DNA of 64,000 nt from Glandiceps talaboti. Its lineage: Eukaryota > Hemichordata > Enteropneusta > Spengelidae. Both the position numbers and the translations under genes were made by a program. Below the pieces are notes generated by a model. That model was not told the origin of the DNA and did no database searches. It saw only the letters and a list, made by a program, of their open reading frames with translations. Positions 51,601 through 62,175 of the stretch are shown piece by piece; the first letter of the stretch is position 1, and each line of letters starts with the position of its first letter. The stretch is from positions 11,164,440-11,228,439 of the forward strand of contig NC_135571.1 of the NCBI RefSeq assembly GCF_964340395.1, written 5' to 3'.

Positions 51601-54302
51601 TACAAGTATATCCCCTGGCAAAGGCCTATGCCAACCCAATGACACAATCAATTCAATCCCCCCCCCCCCGGGGGGGGGGGGGGGGGGGGGGGGCATACAT
51701 CCACTGCAGCTCTGTAACACATAAGGCTAAATCCTTCATATGGGAAACCATCCTTCCAGATCCCCAACTATACAGCTGGGTTAACTAAGGCACACATAGG
51801 ATAAGGTCCTTCACATTGAAACCTCTATCCTAACAGTTCCCTAATTATACAGCTGGGTTAACTAAGGCACACATAGGATAAGGTCCTTCACATTGAAACC
51901 TCTATCCTACCAGATCCCCAACTATACAGCTGGGTTAACTAAGGTACTCATAGGATAAGGTCCTTCACATTGAAACCTCTATCCTACCAGATCCCCAACT
52001 ATACAGCTGGGTTAACTAAGGCACACATAGGATTAAGGTCCTTCACATTGAAACCTCTATCCTAACAGTTCCCTAATTATACAGTGGCACATATTTGTGG
52101 TTCAAATCTTACTCAAAGACGTCAGCCATTCAGGAATAGACGGTAGTGACGAAACTTAATTGAACCAATGTCTTGTAGATTTTAAACCATCTACAATTTC
52201 AGACATCAGACTGTGGATAAACAGAATCTGTTACAAAGAGGGAAAGTTGAACAAATGAGATGGATTAATTGGCACAACATGGTGGAACAGCAGAGACTTG
52301 TATTACATTTCATGGTTTGGTAATAACAATTTTATAACCTCATTTCATGTATAGGGGTGAAGAAATCCACTGGTCCTGGGTTCAGGACTAGCAATTTTAT
52401 TGGACGGACCACACAAATTTCACCTTGTCTGGTCCGTCGTAACTATGTTAAAAAGTCATCTGAATATACAGATTCATAGGTAAGATTTAATGTTTCACAT
52501 TAGCGAGACCTTGGACCACTAATTCCGACTTTCAGCAGGACCACTGGATTTTTTAAGGCACTGGTCCGGGGACCACCAGTTCACAAAATGATTTGTTCAC
52601 TCCTGATGTACATGACAGACCTTTAAATTTGTTTGTGTACATGAATTATTATGCAAAGAGGCCATAAAACTGTTCTCATCAAAAAGTGAAATGTAATACA
52701 AGTCTGCCTACTTCCAGCATGCTGTACATACCAAGTGTTCTTAATCCAATTCTGGTGTTTATTTTCTCTGTTTATGACAGGTTCCATTCTCCATGCTCTG
52801 ATGTCAGCGATTACATTATTAGTTCACACTACTTAATTTTGCTTGTTAGTTTTTGACAGTTAATTTCCTGTAGATTTAATTAAAAAATGCAATTATGCAA
52901 ATGATGGGATGAAGGCATTCAGCTTCCATAACTATGTTTACACTGTACTATGAAGTGCACTTTTAAATATGTCTACTGCACTTACACTGTTTGCCTAAAT
53001 TTTCTGGACGAGAAACCAAATATATACCATCTGTACTTAACCAAATTTTACATCTGGTAAGGAATTACCTTACAACTATGGAAATTACAATAAAAGTTGA
53101 TGTGTGTTCTAGCTTGTTACGTATTTATTTATTTATTTATCTATTTCTTCATAATTCAGCTTTGACACCAGTGAGGCTGTCCACATGGGTGACTATAAAA
53201 AGTGGACCCCAAGGTGTTTCCTCGTTATTTCTTCTTGATTTTCCTTAATTAACACTTTCACTACCAATTCCCCCTATTGCAGGAATGAACAAGTGCTAAT
53301 TAGAATCTTGACTTCACAAACAAACATGAACTGAAGGTGCTCACTCCCAAAACAATAAAACTGATAAGTCTTCATAGAAGACACATCCCCCTCATTACAG
53401 TGTGCCCTCTAATGCTAGCCAAATTTTGTTGTTGTGAGTCAAAATGAGAAAAACTGGCATTTCTTGTGAGTCACCACATAGTAAGAGATAGGAGAACACC
53501 AAATTTTGGTGTGTCACTAGAAATTGTGTGTGTCAGTGGTGCGTCAAATTGGCTAAGAGGGAACACTGCTAAGAAAAAAGCGATGGCCAAAAATAAATAC
53601 TGAATATTTAGAAACTGAACCTGAAGATCCAGGTCAAGGCATATCACTTGTAAACATAATTTAAAAGAATTGACAATATATAAATACTGCTATGATACTA
53701 TGATAAGCAGAAATTGGCTTGATTTTGATAACTGACCTTGAAGGTCAAGGTCAAAGGTCAAGGTCTCCAAAGATAGCTTGCATCTGATAATATAGGGGTA
53801 GACACTTGAATGGAGTGTCTATGTATTAGTATAAATGCCGTTAACTTGATTTTTTAAACTACTAATATGGTGGCCATTTGGTCAAATTTGCATATATCAA
53901 AAAACAAATTGATGTGCATATGTCCAATATGATATATCACCTTTGTGCCAGGTTTGAAAGAAAATGGACATTGCATGTCTTAGAAATAATGTATTACGAA
54001 GGATGCATGAATGGATGGACAAACAGACACACGGACAGAGCCCATTGTAACAGCCCCCCCCCCCCCCCCTGGGGGGGGGAAACTACAAACAAACTACAAT
54101 AAATGAAGGAAATAGAATTTAATCAAAAAAATAAAGTTGTCTTACCACACTAGATTTTAATCAGATTGGGTTAAAACAGAAAAAACAACACAGGTGGAAG
54201 AAAAACAAACAAAAAACAAACAAACACAGTATTGATTGACAAGTTTTTGGTTTTTAAGTAGAAGATCGATTTGCAGTAAAAATTGTGGTATTCTAGGTTA
54301 TC

Positions 54303-54333
<31 letters not shown>

Positions 54334-55187
54334 TTAAGCATTGGTATCCACATGGGTGTCTATCCGGGTGTTATCTCTTCTCCCTTGCTTGGCTATTCAT
54401 AGAATACCTCAAAATGTTTTCAAGTGGACGTCGCGTCGTTCAAGACTATTTTCAAAATGAAACAGTGCAAAGTTCGTTTGAAAGTGTATTAACACCTGTT
54501 GTACGATGTGGCTACCTGACCACGGGCACGAAAATAATACCAGGTTTATGTTATCAAATAACCCTTGACGTGGTAGTAATATCCGGACTCTCGTCGTGTT
54601 GTTATCGCCCAACCATAATCAAATTACCACGGCATTCGACAGACCGTGCGTCATAACAACAAGGTGTCTAGTAATGTAATTAACACAATCGGGTATTGAT
54701 TCGCGAAAGGTGACCTCCAAACTATTGATATTATACGCTAATACCGGCTGTGATTTCGACGTACAGGAAATCTACCAATTTATAGATGTAACGTCTAACA
54801 TTGTTGGTGACATACACAATATTATAGGAACTGTCACGTTTGGTTACAATCCAGTCAGACGGCATTGCATGCCGAAAACAATGCAAGCGACAACATGCAT
54901 CCATTCACAGAATTTGCAACGGTATCGATTGCGGTGGCTGCAGCCAACTTATGGCGTGATTTGTCACCACTGCTGTGCTAGTGAATTTTACCAATCTCGT
55001 CCCAATTCTCTGTGTATACATTGTTAACCGTATAAAAACACAACAGTGTTGAAGTAATCCGACCACAGGCGTGATCATTACGAGAAAGATATCAACATGA
55101 TTACTGATTGTCCAAGCTGTGTACGTGAATATAGTAAAACTATAACTTACCGTGGAGTTCACTGTCCTGTTCGGCCACGGCCAACAT
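32824..55187 (-). CDS. SYT7: Synaptotagmin-7-like calcium sensor (7 exons found, one C2B exon missing)
   Basis: This is a vesicle or plasma-membrane calcium sensor for regulated exocytosis. Exons in coding order: 55187-55151, 48876-48582, 46251-46113, 38032-37881, 37540-37422, 34544-34375 and 33134-32824. It has a short lumenal N-terminus ([13 protein letters not shown]) without signal peptide, a membrane span at about 17-36 followed by cysteines that could be palmitoylated, and a Lys/Ser-rich linker. C2A (about 176-300) keeps all five calcium-binding aspartates (D206, D212, D265, D267, D273) and is close to vertebrate Syt7 ([32 protein letters not shown]). The C2B second part has [16 protein letters not shown] and the WHTL motif. 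The exon for the start of C2B, with its first calcium-binding aspartate, is not found between 33135 and 34374. Direct joining of the flanking exons would shift frame. Confidence 0.9.
33247..33675. mobile_element. Foldback element (~120-bp arms) in SYT7 last intron
   Basis: The left arm ACAGGTAAAATAGCGAGGGA and the right arm TCCCTCGCTGTTTTACCTGT are inverse. Matching continues through TTCCCTACGAACAATTTAGA and GGTCTGTGGGAAGCC. It sits where the missing C2B exon would be expected. Confidence 0.8.
33755..33985 (+). repeat. Tandem repeat, ~50 bp x 4-5
   Basis: Units contain TTTTCCTGTTATATCCATGG and ATTTGAGATTTCGACATTTC. Confidence 0.9.
34086..34319. mobile_element. TIR repeat copy (TTGCAAGTTCCCTATT family)
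   Basis: It carries CAGACTGAGCATGCTCAGAC, GGTTATCGTAATACCTAATC and the end GGCGGGTTTGCAAGTTCCC. It is the same family as 61371-61617 and 11456-11630. Confidence 0.7.
34375..34544 (-). CDS. SYT7: SYT7 exon 6: end of C2A
   Basis: Follows acceptor TTTATAG. It encodes [20 protein letters not shown] and onward to [13 protein letters not shown]. The donor is AAG|GTTAGT, phase 0. The next exon in coding order cannot be located. Confidence 0.93.
34745..35455. mobile_element. ~700-bp foldback element (SYT7 intron)
   Basis: Long inverted arms share CTCGCTCAAATTGGGGGTAT, TTCCTAGTATTCTGTAGAC and AAGCAGCAGTGCTCTATGAT with their reverse complements on the right. The right arm carries about 100 extra bases (GGGTGCC/ATGTAG/CATGCTTT block), and related sequence recurs at 36650-36740. 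Confidence 0.75.
35490..36012 (+). repeat. Minisatellite, 31 bp x about 17 (SYT7 intron)
   Basis: The unit is close to GTTGCAGCATCTCTACACAACTGCT with a variable GCAAGG/GCACG/GCATGT tail. A 31-bp period keeps three frames open and yields spurious ORFs of about 120 codons. Confidence 0.97.
37039..37395 (+). repeat. Satellite, 19 bp x about 19 (SYT7 intron)
   Basis: The unit is GTGTACGATATTACGAGCT with 17-bp variants. It ends about 30 bases from the exon 5 donor. Confidence 0.98.
37422..37540 (-). CDS. SYT7: SYT7 exon 5: C2A middle
   Basis: Follows acceptor TATTTCAG. It encodes [20 protein letters not shown] then [19 protein letters not shown], almost identical to vertebrate Syt7. The donor is AAA|GTAAGT, phase 1. 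Confidence 0.95.
37881..38032 (-). CDS. SYT7: SYT7 exon 4: start of C2A
   Basis: Follows acceptor TTTCACAG. It encodes a charged lead, then [20 protein letters not shown] and [10 protein letters not shown]. The donor is CAG|GTAAGT, phase 2. Confidence 0.93.
38985..39056 (+). repeat. Tetranucleotide tract (TCAA)n(TCAG)n(TCAC)n(TCAA)n
   Basis: Blocks of four related tetranucleotides run in succession. Confidence 0.97.
39229..39695. mobile_element. TIR/minisatellite element, about four units, inverse orientation
   Basis: It starts CAGTGCACCCTCTAATG and has a TTGTTGTGAGTCAAAATGA lead, then four units with GGTCACCACATAGTAAGAGA and CAAATTGGCTTAGAGGGCAC. The far end (TTAGGGGTGTA) is eroded. It is the same family as 3424-3795. 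Confidence 0.75.
40892..41022 (+). repeat. (CA)n microsatellite
   Basis: About 125 bases of CA with a few G interruptions. Confidence 0.99.
41445..41668 (+). repeat. Tandem repeat, 69 bp x 3
   Basis: Units contain CCAAAACAGAGTGACTATAG and GAGGCAACACAATATTTGTT. Confidence 0.93.
41925..42135 (+). repeat. Degenerate repeat of TGTTACTGCGACCCACCG
   Basis: About eight partial copies, grouped in two larger blocks that each end with CGACAGTCCCTTTGGGC and a CAAACCATTCCTTGACG-like stretch. Confidence 0.85.
42742..43440. repeat. 43-bp satellite that inverts orientation midway (SYT7 intron)
   Basis: Four forward units (TCTGGCTCAACAAAAATCTT, CCAACAGTGCTACATTTTAT) run to about 42930. About eleven units of the reverse complement follow to 43440. 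The switch falls around CTAGACAAATATCACTG. Confidence 0.95.
43974..44361. mobile_element. ~388-bp MITE with AGGCCTAAAAAAA ends, copy A
   Basis: The left end AAGGCCTAAAAAAATTATTT is matched by the inverted right end CAAACAATTTCATTTGTTAGGC. The interior is shared in inverse with 45076-45454. It holds a 76-codon ORF also seen in copy B, probably accidental. Confidence 0.75.
45076..45454. mobile_element. ~379-bp MITE, copy B (opposite orientation)
   Basis: Ends AGGCCTAAAAAAAATTGTGT and AACAGTTTTTATTTGGCCT. A further partial copy abuts at 45456-45560 (CAGATTGGAAGAATAGTTTT). Confidence 0.75.
45570..45650 (+). repeat. GTAT/ACGT/GT microsatellite
   Basis: GTATGTATGTACGTACGTAC is followed by (GT)n. 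Confidence 0.97.
46113..46251 (-). CDS. SYT7: SYT7 exon 3: cytosolic linker
   Basis: Follows acceptor GTTTAG. It encodes [19 protein letters not shown] and ends [10 protein letters not shown]. It is Ser/Thr-rich like the variable Syt7 linker that is alternatively spliced in vertebrates. The donor is CTG|GTAAGT, phase 0. Confidence 0.8.
47196..47905 (+). repeat. Satellite, 19 bp x about 37 (SYT7 intron)
   Basis: The unit is GATGATGTACACAGGGTGT, with occasional GTACAT insertions and 16-bp variants. It leaves all three minus frames open for up to 275 codons, which are not genes. Confidence 0.98.
48305..48545 (+). repeat. Minisatellite, ~42 bp x 5-6
   Basis: Units contain CTATCAGAGCTGGCCACTGG and TACCACCCCCAGAGG. 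It is GC-richer than its surroundings and ends about 35 bases before SYT7 exon 2. Confidence 0.95.
48582..48876 (-). CDS. SYT7: SYT7 exon 2: membrane span and linker
   Basis: Follows acceptor TCTTCTAG. It encodes [20 protein letters not shown] and onward, ICGGCF, then a basic stretch ([14 protein letters not shown]) typical of the stop-transfer side. It ends SRKSIA at donor TAGC|GTAAGT. Confidence 0.85.
50232..50550. mobile_element. Foldback element copy (22491 family), eroded right end
   Basis: It starts CTGCAACTGCTGACATCA and contains TTTCATCATTTGATAAGAAC and the inverse GTTCTTATCAAACCATG. The right terminus has diverged. Confidence 0.65.
51238..51600. mobile_element. Foldback element copy (22491 family)
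   Basis: Left end TA then CAATCACAGACATCAGACC; right end CCATGGTCTTGATTG then TA. Long inverted arms lie between. Confidence 0.75.
51657..51693. repeat. C-run directly followed by G-run hairpin
   Basis: Roughly 11 C are followed at once by more than 20 G, a perfect self-complementary hairpin and a potential G-quadruplex. A similar structure is at 54054-54079. Confidence 0.9.
51715..52085 (+). repeat. Tandem repeat, 77-78 bp x 4-5
   Basis: Units contain AGGATAAGGTCCTTCACATT, ACCTCTATCCTA and TACAGCTGGGTTAACTAAGG. The first unit is degenerate. Confidence 0.92.
52206..52815. mobile_element. Foldback element copy interrupted by a TIR element
   Basis: The left end is TACAATTTCAGACATCAGAC and the right end CTGATGTCAGCGATTA. 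The insertion at 52352-52605 splits it between the arms. Confidence 0.75.
52352..52605. mobile_element. TIR element nested in a foldback element, 5-bp TSD ATGTA
   Basis: The ends TAGGGGTGAAGAAATCCACT and GATTTGTTCACTCCTG are flanked by ATGTA at 52347-52351 and 52606-52610. It is a sister of 12374-12643, with the first base mutated from C to T. Confidence 0.85.
53405..53567. mobile_element. Minimal TIR/minisatellite element, one unit
   Basis: The ends CAGTGTGCCCTCTAATG and TAAGAGGGAACACTG enclose one unit (GAGTCACCACATAGTAAGAG, CAAATTGGCTAAGAGGG). This is the simplest copy of the family. Confidence 0.8.
54300..54340 (+). repeat. (TTTA)n microsatellite
   Basis: About nine ATTT/TTTA units. Confidence 0.95.
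55151..55187 (-). CDS. SYT7: SYT7 exon 1: lumenal N-terminus
   Basis: ATG at 55185-55187 encodes [12 protein letters not shown] plus one base, then donor CACG|GTAAGT. It joins in phase to the membrane-span exon and supplies the only start codon I could find for it. It is short, so it rests on phase and position. Confidence 0.65.
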
Positions 55188-55937
55188 TTTGGCGCTTCAA
55201 GACGGAAATTACCTCCGAGACAATTTTGTAGGGTTCACCATAACGTTAGACTTAACCAGACAGTCGTGACGTGGATTCAAAGGAAGTTGTTGAGGGGTCA
55301 AAATGTGACCTGTACGCTTTTCAGACGTTAGCTGACCATTTCAATAGATTCAAAGATGCTCGGGTGCGGTTCACAATAGAACGCCCTCTGGTGTTTAGCC
55401 ACAAGGCAAAGTTCATCTTTAATTATTGGCCAAGAATAAGCTTATGTCACATTTCTTTGATTATTCTAATTTGAATACAATTTTGCAAGAACAAATATTT
55501 TTGTTATCCAACTGGTTTTCAGGATACACAACTAAAACTAAACGTTATATGTTAGATACATTTCCATATAAGTAAGCGCGGGGGGGGGGGGGGGTAAGAT
55601 AGAAAAGGCCACAAATATAAGGTATCCATTAAATTATATCAAACTGAGTAGCGAGAATAAGCAGAGCTTACGAGAACGAAACGCAGACGAGAATTCGAAG
55701 CCGTTTGTCGCAGCTGCAGTCGACTCGTTCTCATATGCTGTGCTCATAGACCCTCCACCACACAGTAATGTTGTTGTTTTTTTTACTTTAGTGCCTCGAG
55801 CAGTGCTTGCAGAGATTAGGCGCATTACAAATCTGTATAAAAAAGCAAAGTAAACACGAACCCATTATTGAAATAAATGGGAAAAGGAATTGTATAACTA
55901 AAAAGAAATGGGTGTAACATGTTGTAATTACGATATA

Positions 55938-56020
55938 AAACATACATACATACATACATACATACATACATACATACATACATACATACATACATACATA
56001 CATACATCACACACACACAT

Positions 56021-56079
<59 letters not shown>

Positions 56080-56082
56080 TAA
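55938..56082 (+). repeat. (CATA)n followed by (CA)n
   Basis: (ATAC)n at about 55941-56006 and (CA)n at about 56009-56078. Confidence 0.98.
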
Positions 56083-58167
56083 ACACATAGGATCCGCCCG
56101 GATAAGAGGAAGGAGTTGATTAATATATCATTTTTATCAACTTTGTTTTACTAAACTGTGATGGTGCATGCATGAGCGGATTTACATATACAGCTAGCTA
56201 AGCTGTTGTGATATCCATTGTGCACGAACTGTAGAATGGTGGCAAGGAAGCTCTTGCCAGATAGTCAACTAAACGAAAGATGAAATATCAAAATGACTGA
56301 ATAAAGTACAACCGGGATATATGTAGAGACTGTGTTACAATATGACCAATTGTCATATACACACTTTTCCAACCATTGTTTTTTATTTTAAAAAAATCGA
56401 CCTACCTACCTACCCAAAGTGTTTGGCTTGTTGTCCGTTGAATAACTTTTCAAAATACAGTTTTGGCCTAAGTATATACTTTTAATTGTCACTCGCCCAT
56501 AATTAAGCTTATTAATTTTTCATGTGTTCCCCTCCGCTTCCGACCCATTCAATATACTACAACTACATGAACACGGGTTCAAAGAGTCAACTTTGTCTAG
56601 AGGGCTAGAGCCGTACATTTAAGTGTCATAAATGATTCGTTGAACCCTATCTGATTAAAATCCGATGTAGCGTACTCGGCACGATTTTTTAAGCTCTTAC
56701 GTACGTATATTGTTCTTTTGTGAGTATCCGTTACCGACCTAAGGGTTATCCTATTTTTTATGTTTCTCTGCAACTCTGGGTCGGTCGGTCGGTCGGTTGA
56801 TTAAAAAAAAGAAGAAGTAAAAACTGTAAAAGAAAAATCATCTTTTTCATGTTTCTCTGCCTCTCCTTTTCCTCCTCTCTATCTTCTTTTTATTGGATTC
56901 CTGGTAACAAACCCTTTCCCAGCTTCTCTATACAGTTTGCATGCTCTCAACCCTCCCTATTTTTATAACTTCCGTGATGAAAGAAATACTCCGTTTGTTA
57001 ACAAGTGTTGTCGCCGCCGCCATGACTGATGTAAGGCGATCGCCAATATACATACAGGCGCTGGTAGTACATTTTTCGATCGCCTCTTATCAGAAAAACA
57101 AATAACCGTACAGGAGCATGTCCGATGTCAATTCTTAGATTGGACCCTCAACTAAAAACGCCGTTTTTCCTAACGTCGCTAGAACTTCCCTCAATCCGAG
57201 CTAGTCTGGATTCAAGGCAATAAGGGTGTCCCTGTTTTTTTTTACTTTTTACTTCGCAACAAAAAATATGTTATGTGAGAAGTCACTCTTGTTTGGTAGT
57301 ACATTCATTTGCATAATATTACATATTGTTATATTGTGGGCCTCGGTTATTTGTCAACAGTTACTGTTCATGAAAGTTTTTTTCCATCAGAAATATTTTT
57401 ACAGCATAATGATGAGAAAAGAGTTTGCGCCACGAATAAAACCAATGTTGGGGAGAGTCAAAGACCAAACTGAACAAACTGCGTCACTCTTTCGATGATA
57501 GACATTTTTATTTCAAAATTGACAGGATAATCATACAATAAATAAATAAATAAACAAACACATCTGTCGGTGTCTGAGTAGCTTTACATATTGTACTCAG
57601 CAAATTTGACAGCATAGTGATGCTGAAGTTAACACATATCATTAACTTTAGGGAAAAACAGAAAAAAAATAGACCTCGAAAACGTACCCTAAAGAGGATA
57701 CTAAAAATATTACAAAATAATGTGGGGGTTTTTTTGCAATTGCGATTGATGCAGAACGAAATGATTGGCGTAAAACCATAGCAACCCACACACGTGATTA
57801 ATGTGTATGTCGATTGTGTAAAAACTGAAGTACTAGTACTTCAGACTAGGAAATCCTCGTGGAACAATGATCCTGTTCAACAGTTAGTTAACTACAATGG
57901 CAACGTAGGTAACTCCCCTCAATATATCGACCCCAATATCGCCTCACTGTGTCCCCTGACGGCAAAGTAGACAGTCAGTTTTCATAATTCATCGTTCTCT
58001 CGATTACGGCATGCAACGTAGATTCAAATATACACCACTTGACGTGAAGAACGTCTTTGGTTTGTGTGGGCACCTGAGGTAGGACCTAGTCTATAGGGCC
58101 AAGGTAGACAAAGAATACTTGATCCAGATCAATTAATGTAAGCATGTATCAGTTTTAATAAAAGAAA

Positions 58168-58284
58168 TACATACATACATACATACATACATACATACAT
58201 ACATACATACATACATACATACATACATACATACATACATACATACATACATCCATACATACATACATACATACATACATACAT

Positions 58285-58331
<47 letters not shown>

Positions 58332-58332
58332 G
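58168..58332 (+). repeat. (CATA)n followed by (CAGA)n
   Basis: CATA units to about 58286, interrupted once by CATC, then CAGA units to 58332. Confidence 0.98.
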
Positions 58333-59219
58333 GAAGACAGAGGAAAGTGTACACATTTTAAATTTGTTTTCTGATTCCGAAATTCCAAAGATATAGCGGC
58401 CTATTTTACGTTGTTTACACTACGACGACGTCCATGGGAAAGTTGATCAAGAACAAATTCACTGGCCTTGTTTGCCGTACACTGTCGGTATCACACTGAC
58501 GAAGCCTGGTTTACAGAATGAACAAGGTTTCGATTTCAAAACTTGAGATAATATGGAAAACCATAGACCCTCCACCATCGGTTGGTGGATTGTAATTGGC
58601 TATGAGATACTCACACACATCATAAAAGCCACCAAACTATCGATGAATGGTGTAAACATTTGATCATCACGTTTAAAATTAACCATATAATATAGTGAAA
58701 TAATTATAACATTATCTCAATCGAGACGAAATAAATTGAAAATACGATAGTACTGTCACACAACATTTACACCAAAATTGCCAAAAGGAAAAATTCCGGC
58801 AAAAAATCAATCCGATTCCATTTTTAAGTCGCACCGGTTCACCATCTATCAACACGTAGCATTTCTGTCCTGTGTAAGGTGAGGAGCTTTAAATAATGAA
58901 GATCAACGCCAGCTGCCTCAAGCTTAAAATATTTTATTGGTGTCATCTGTTTTATCTAAGAGATGACGTCACTATATATACTACCCACATGTACTCTAAA
59001 AAGTGAACGTGTTTCTCAAGAGTGTAACCGTTACATTTATTTAAACTACCAAACTTTTGCTTGCTCATGATTTTTTGCCAGTTTGCAACTTTATTCTGGA
59101 TACGAATCATATGAATTGTTCACATTAACCAAAATATTTTAATATAGGAACTTGAAAATAATCCAAATGAACAAGTCTGGTAAGGAAACCGATAAATGTG
59201 TAAAGGAAGACCATTTATA

Positions 59220-60560
59220 ACTGGTCAGTTTTGTTTAACCCAGTACCATAAATAGGGTATGCAAATATGTAATTAGCATACATAGGATGAATATGTAGAT
59301 ATAAGTTCGTTCACCACTGGCCACTTTGGCTAAGATATGCAAATATCTAATTAATATACAAATTAATGTAAATGTGAATATATGTTCGCATATCAATTAT
59401 GCTTGATTCATTCAGATGAATAAAGAATGTAAATAAATTAATGTATACTGGTATGTAAAACACAGACACACACAGAGACAGACAGAGACAGACAGATAGA
59501 CAGGTAGACAGACAGACAAACACACACACAAACAAACAAACAAACAAACAAACGCAAACACACTCACGCAACGTTGACATAATGTGTTGTGACGTCACTA
59601 TGAGCGACTGCAATAAAATGAGCGCTCTCACATACTGGTGAATACATGCATAAATACAATGCATATATTATACAAGCCTACACTCGGATTCACCGTTACT
59701 TGAATAATTTCATCTGTATATTTCACTCAAATGCAGAAAACAAGTATTTACGCGGGTTTTTATCACTTTGGTGTAGTGTGTAAGTCCGTTTATTACTGGT
59801 CAATTTTGTTTGACTTATTACCATAACTTTTATTACGATTTTACGTTCAGCATGGTGACTTTTCAAGTTGATTCTTTTACGATTTTACGATGTGTTGTAA
59901 CATAGAAAACGTTTTTTTTTTAAATAAAATTATTATTGATAAAGTATGCAAATATATGATTAGCATGCATATTAATGTTACATATAAGTATGTTTATCAC
60001 TGGTCAATTTTATTTGGCCCACTCCCATAAATAAAGTGTGCAAATATCTAATTAGCATACAATCATAGTAATGAACATGTAAATGTATGTTAGCTTAAAA
60101 CCATGTCAATTTTGTATAGCCAACTACTATAAAAAAATTATCCAAGTATACCATTAATATTATTACCGAATATGTAAATATATATTTGCTTATCACTGGT
60201 TAATTTTGCTAAAGTATGCAAATACCTATTTAACATACATATTAATGCACATGTCTAAAATGTCAGTTCGCTTCAAATCTAATAAGACTGGTTAATTTTG
60301 TTTGACTCACCACCATAACTAAAATATGTACATATATTTAGTTAGCCTGCATATCAATGTACCTGTAAACGTAATTAATTTCAACAGTCTAGTCGACTTT
60401 ACGTGAAACACAACCATAAATAATGTATGCAAATACCTAATTAACACATTAATGAACATGTAAATATAAGTTTTCCTATCACTGGTTAATTTTGCTAAGG
60501 TATGCAAATACCTGCTATTTAGTATTCGACGCAAGGCTATAAATGGGATATGAAAATATA
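59220..60560 (+). repeat. Degenerate AT-rich tandem repeat, ~90-130 bp x about 9
   Basis: Each unit combines GTATGCAAATATCTAATTAGC, a CATATTAATGTACATGTAAA-like block and CACTGGTCAATTTTGTTTGAC-like sequence. A (CAGA/CAAA) microsatellite at 59460-59560 interrupts it. Confidence 0.75.
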
Positions 60561-61370
60561 AGATTAATTTTCGTATTAGCATACATATGTCGCCAGAGAT
60601 CAGTATGCAAATGATGAATATCCTTTTGAAATCTCTAGCAACAAGTTGTATAAAAATGAATGATTAAAAACCTGTTGAAAGGACGTCATCTAATTCCTCT
60701 CTCCGACAGACAGTTGATTGCTGTATTTGTAGAAAGGTTCGTACTCGTCGGGGCAGAGACATCATAGTCTAGAAGCTATCTGTGGCATCAAATCTCTTCT
60801 CACGTCTAGCTCACTGAGGTCCTGACATGAAATTTCAAATTCAAAGGAAGCCATCCACACAATCAATAATACCATATCTTTGTTAACCAATCACAGAATT
60901 CTACCCAATGATATAAGTTAGTGTTTATTGGGGGTAATTACATAATGTCCAAATATGGCATATTTGCCATATAAGGATGCTACTTATACATTGTTTCCAT
61001 CATTCTGTAGTAACAGTTGGGGTTTACTCATTTGCATAAACAACTTTTGGTTCGTGATTTTTCAATGATCTGGACCGGGTGAAGAGAGAGCTCGCGATTC
61101 GAAACCACGGATCGTCTGGACTAGAGACATCATATCCTGTCTACCCGTATACAGATCCTGGACTGAACATTATCTCAAAGATCTATGACCGATATGAGAA
61201 CAGTTGAAAATATTATAATTTCTGACAATATATGCACAGATATACTAATGAAAACGGCCACGACATGTTTACATGGATACATTCAATACTTTTTATCATT
61301 CAAGAAATATCCTTAGTTAAACTGCATATGGAATACTAGCATGTTCAAATATTACAGGGGAATAGGGAAC

Positions 61371-61617
61371 TTGCAAACCCGCCATATTGAATATCTTGTT
61401 GCATCATGGGAAATATGATTAATATGACTCAATCAGTATTGTAAACAATCTTGTTACATTGTTTGTAAACACAAATAATGTAGTCATGGTTACCCTGACC
61501 ATTGTAGGAGGTTTATTCTATCGATAGCTCCAGATTAGATATTACGATTATAACTACAGATAATCCGATAGTCCTTTGCGTCTGCGCATGCTCAGTCTGG
61601 ATTGCAAGTTCTCTATT
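61371..61617. mobile_element. TIR repeat copy (TTGCAAGTTCCCTATT family), both ends intact
   Basis: Left end AATAGGGAACTTGCAA; right end TTGCAAGTTCTCTATT. The interior (AGTCCTTTGCGTCTGCGCAT, GCATCATGGGAAATATGA) is inverse to 34086-34319. Confidence 0.8.
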
Positions 61618-62048
61618 GAAGATGTATTGGTGTTTTAAATTTACTCATGGGGTACGATGATTTTTAACAACACTCTATGTTTATAGCGGTGTCGTTCGCC
61701 ATGGGAATGTAGAAGCATACACATGATCATCTTGATTATCAGTTGGAAAGTAAACAATTGAAACAAAAACAAAAAACTCGGCCATTTGTATTTTTTCGGC
61801 AGAAGTCTTTTTCTGGTTGTCACTTTTCAATGTAGTCTGGTAAAGGGTCCTGCTGTGAGTGGTGGTGTCTCTGTTATTGTTAGTCTAAAGTTAAGAATGT
61901 GTCTATCTTTGTGTCAAAAACATCGTGTCCCATTCGTGAAACACTACGAACACATACTATTCCAAGTATAGTATACACTTTATGGATATGCCCGATGACA
62001 GTCAGTTTTACATGCATCTGAGTATTGAAGTGGTTATTTAAAATAAAC

Positions 62049-62175
62049 TTACGTCATTATCGTATCACGCTTACGTGTTTTGAAATGATTGATGGGAGTT
62101 GCGCGCGCATGAGTAGCCTATAAGCATGCTTTTGTATTGCGGGGTAATGACGTCATGGCTTACAACATTACGTCA
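62049..62175. promoter_or_regulatory. Cluster of CRE-like sites
   Basis: TTACGTCA at 62049-62056, the palindromic consensus TGACGTCA at 62148-62155 and TTACGTCA at 62168-62175. All lie within 130 bases, about 490-610 bases upstream of the signal-peptide exon. Regulation by CREB/ATF factors is inferred. Confidence 0.4.

Larger units (their letters stand above)
48877..55150 (-). other. SYT7 intron 1 (6.3 kb)
   Basis: No exon is recognised. It is largely built of foldback and TIR elements (50232-50550, 51238-51600, 52206-52815, 53405-53567), a 77-bp tandem array, and two C-run/G-run hairpins. Confidence 0.6.

Noticed and set aside
54414-55027. Two adjacent ORFs (80 and 105 codons) upstream of SYT7 exon 1
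   Set aside because: No similarity recognised, no splice or start context, and they lie in SYT7 intron 1. Probably chance.
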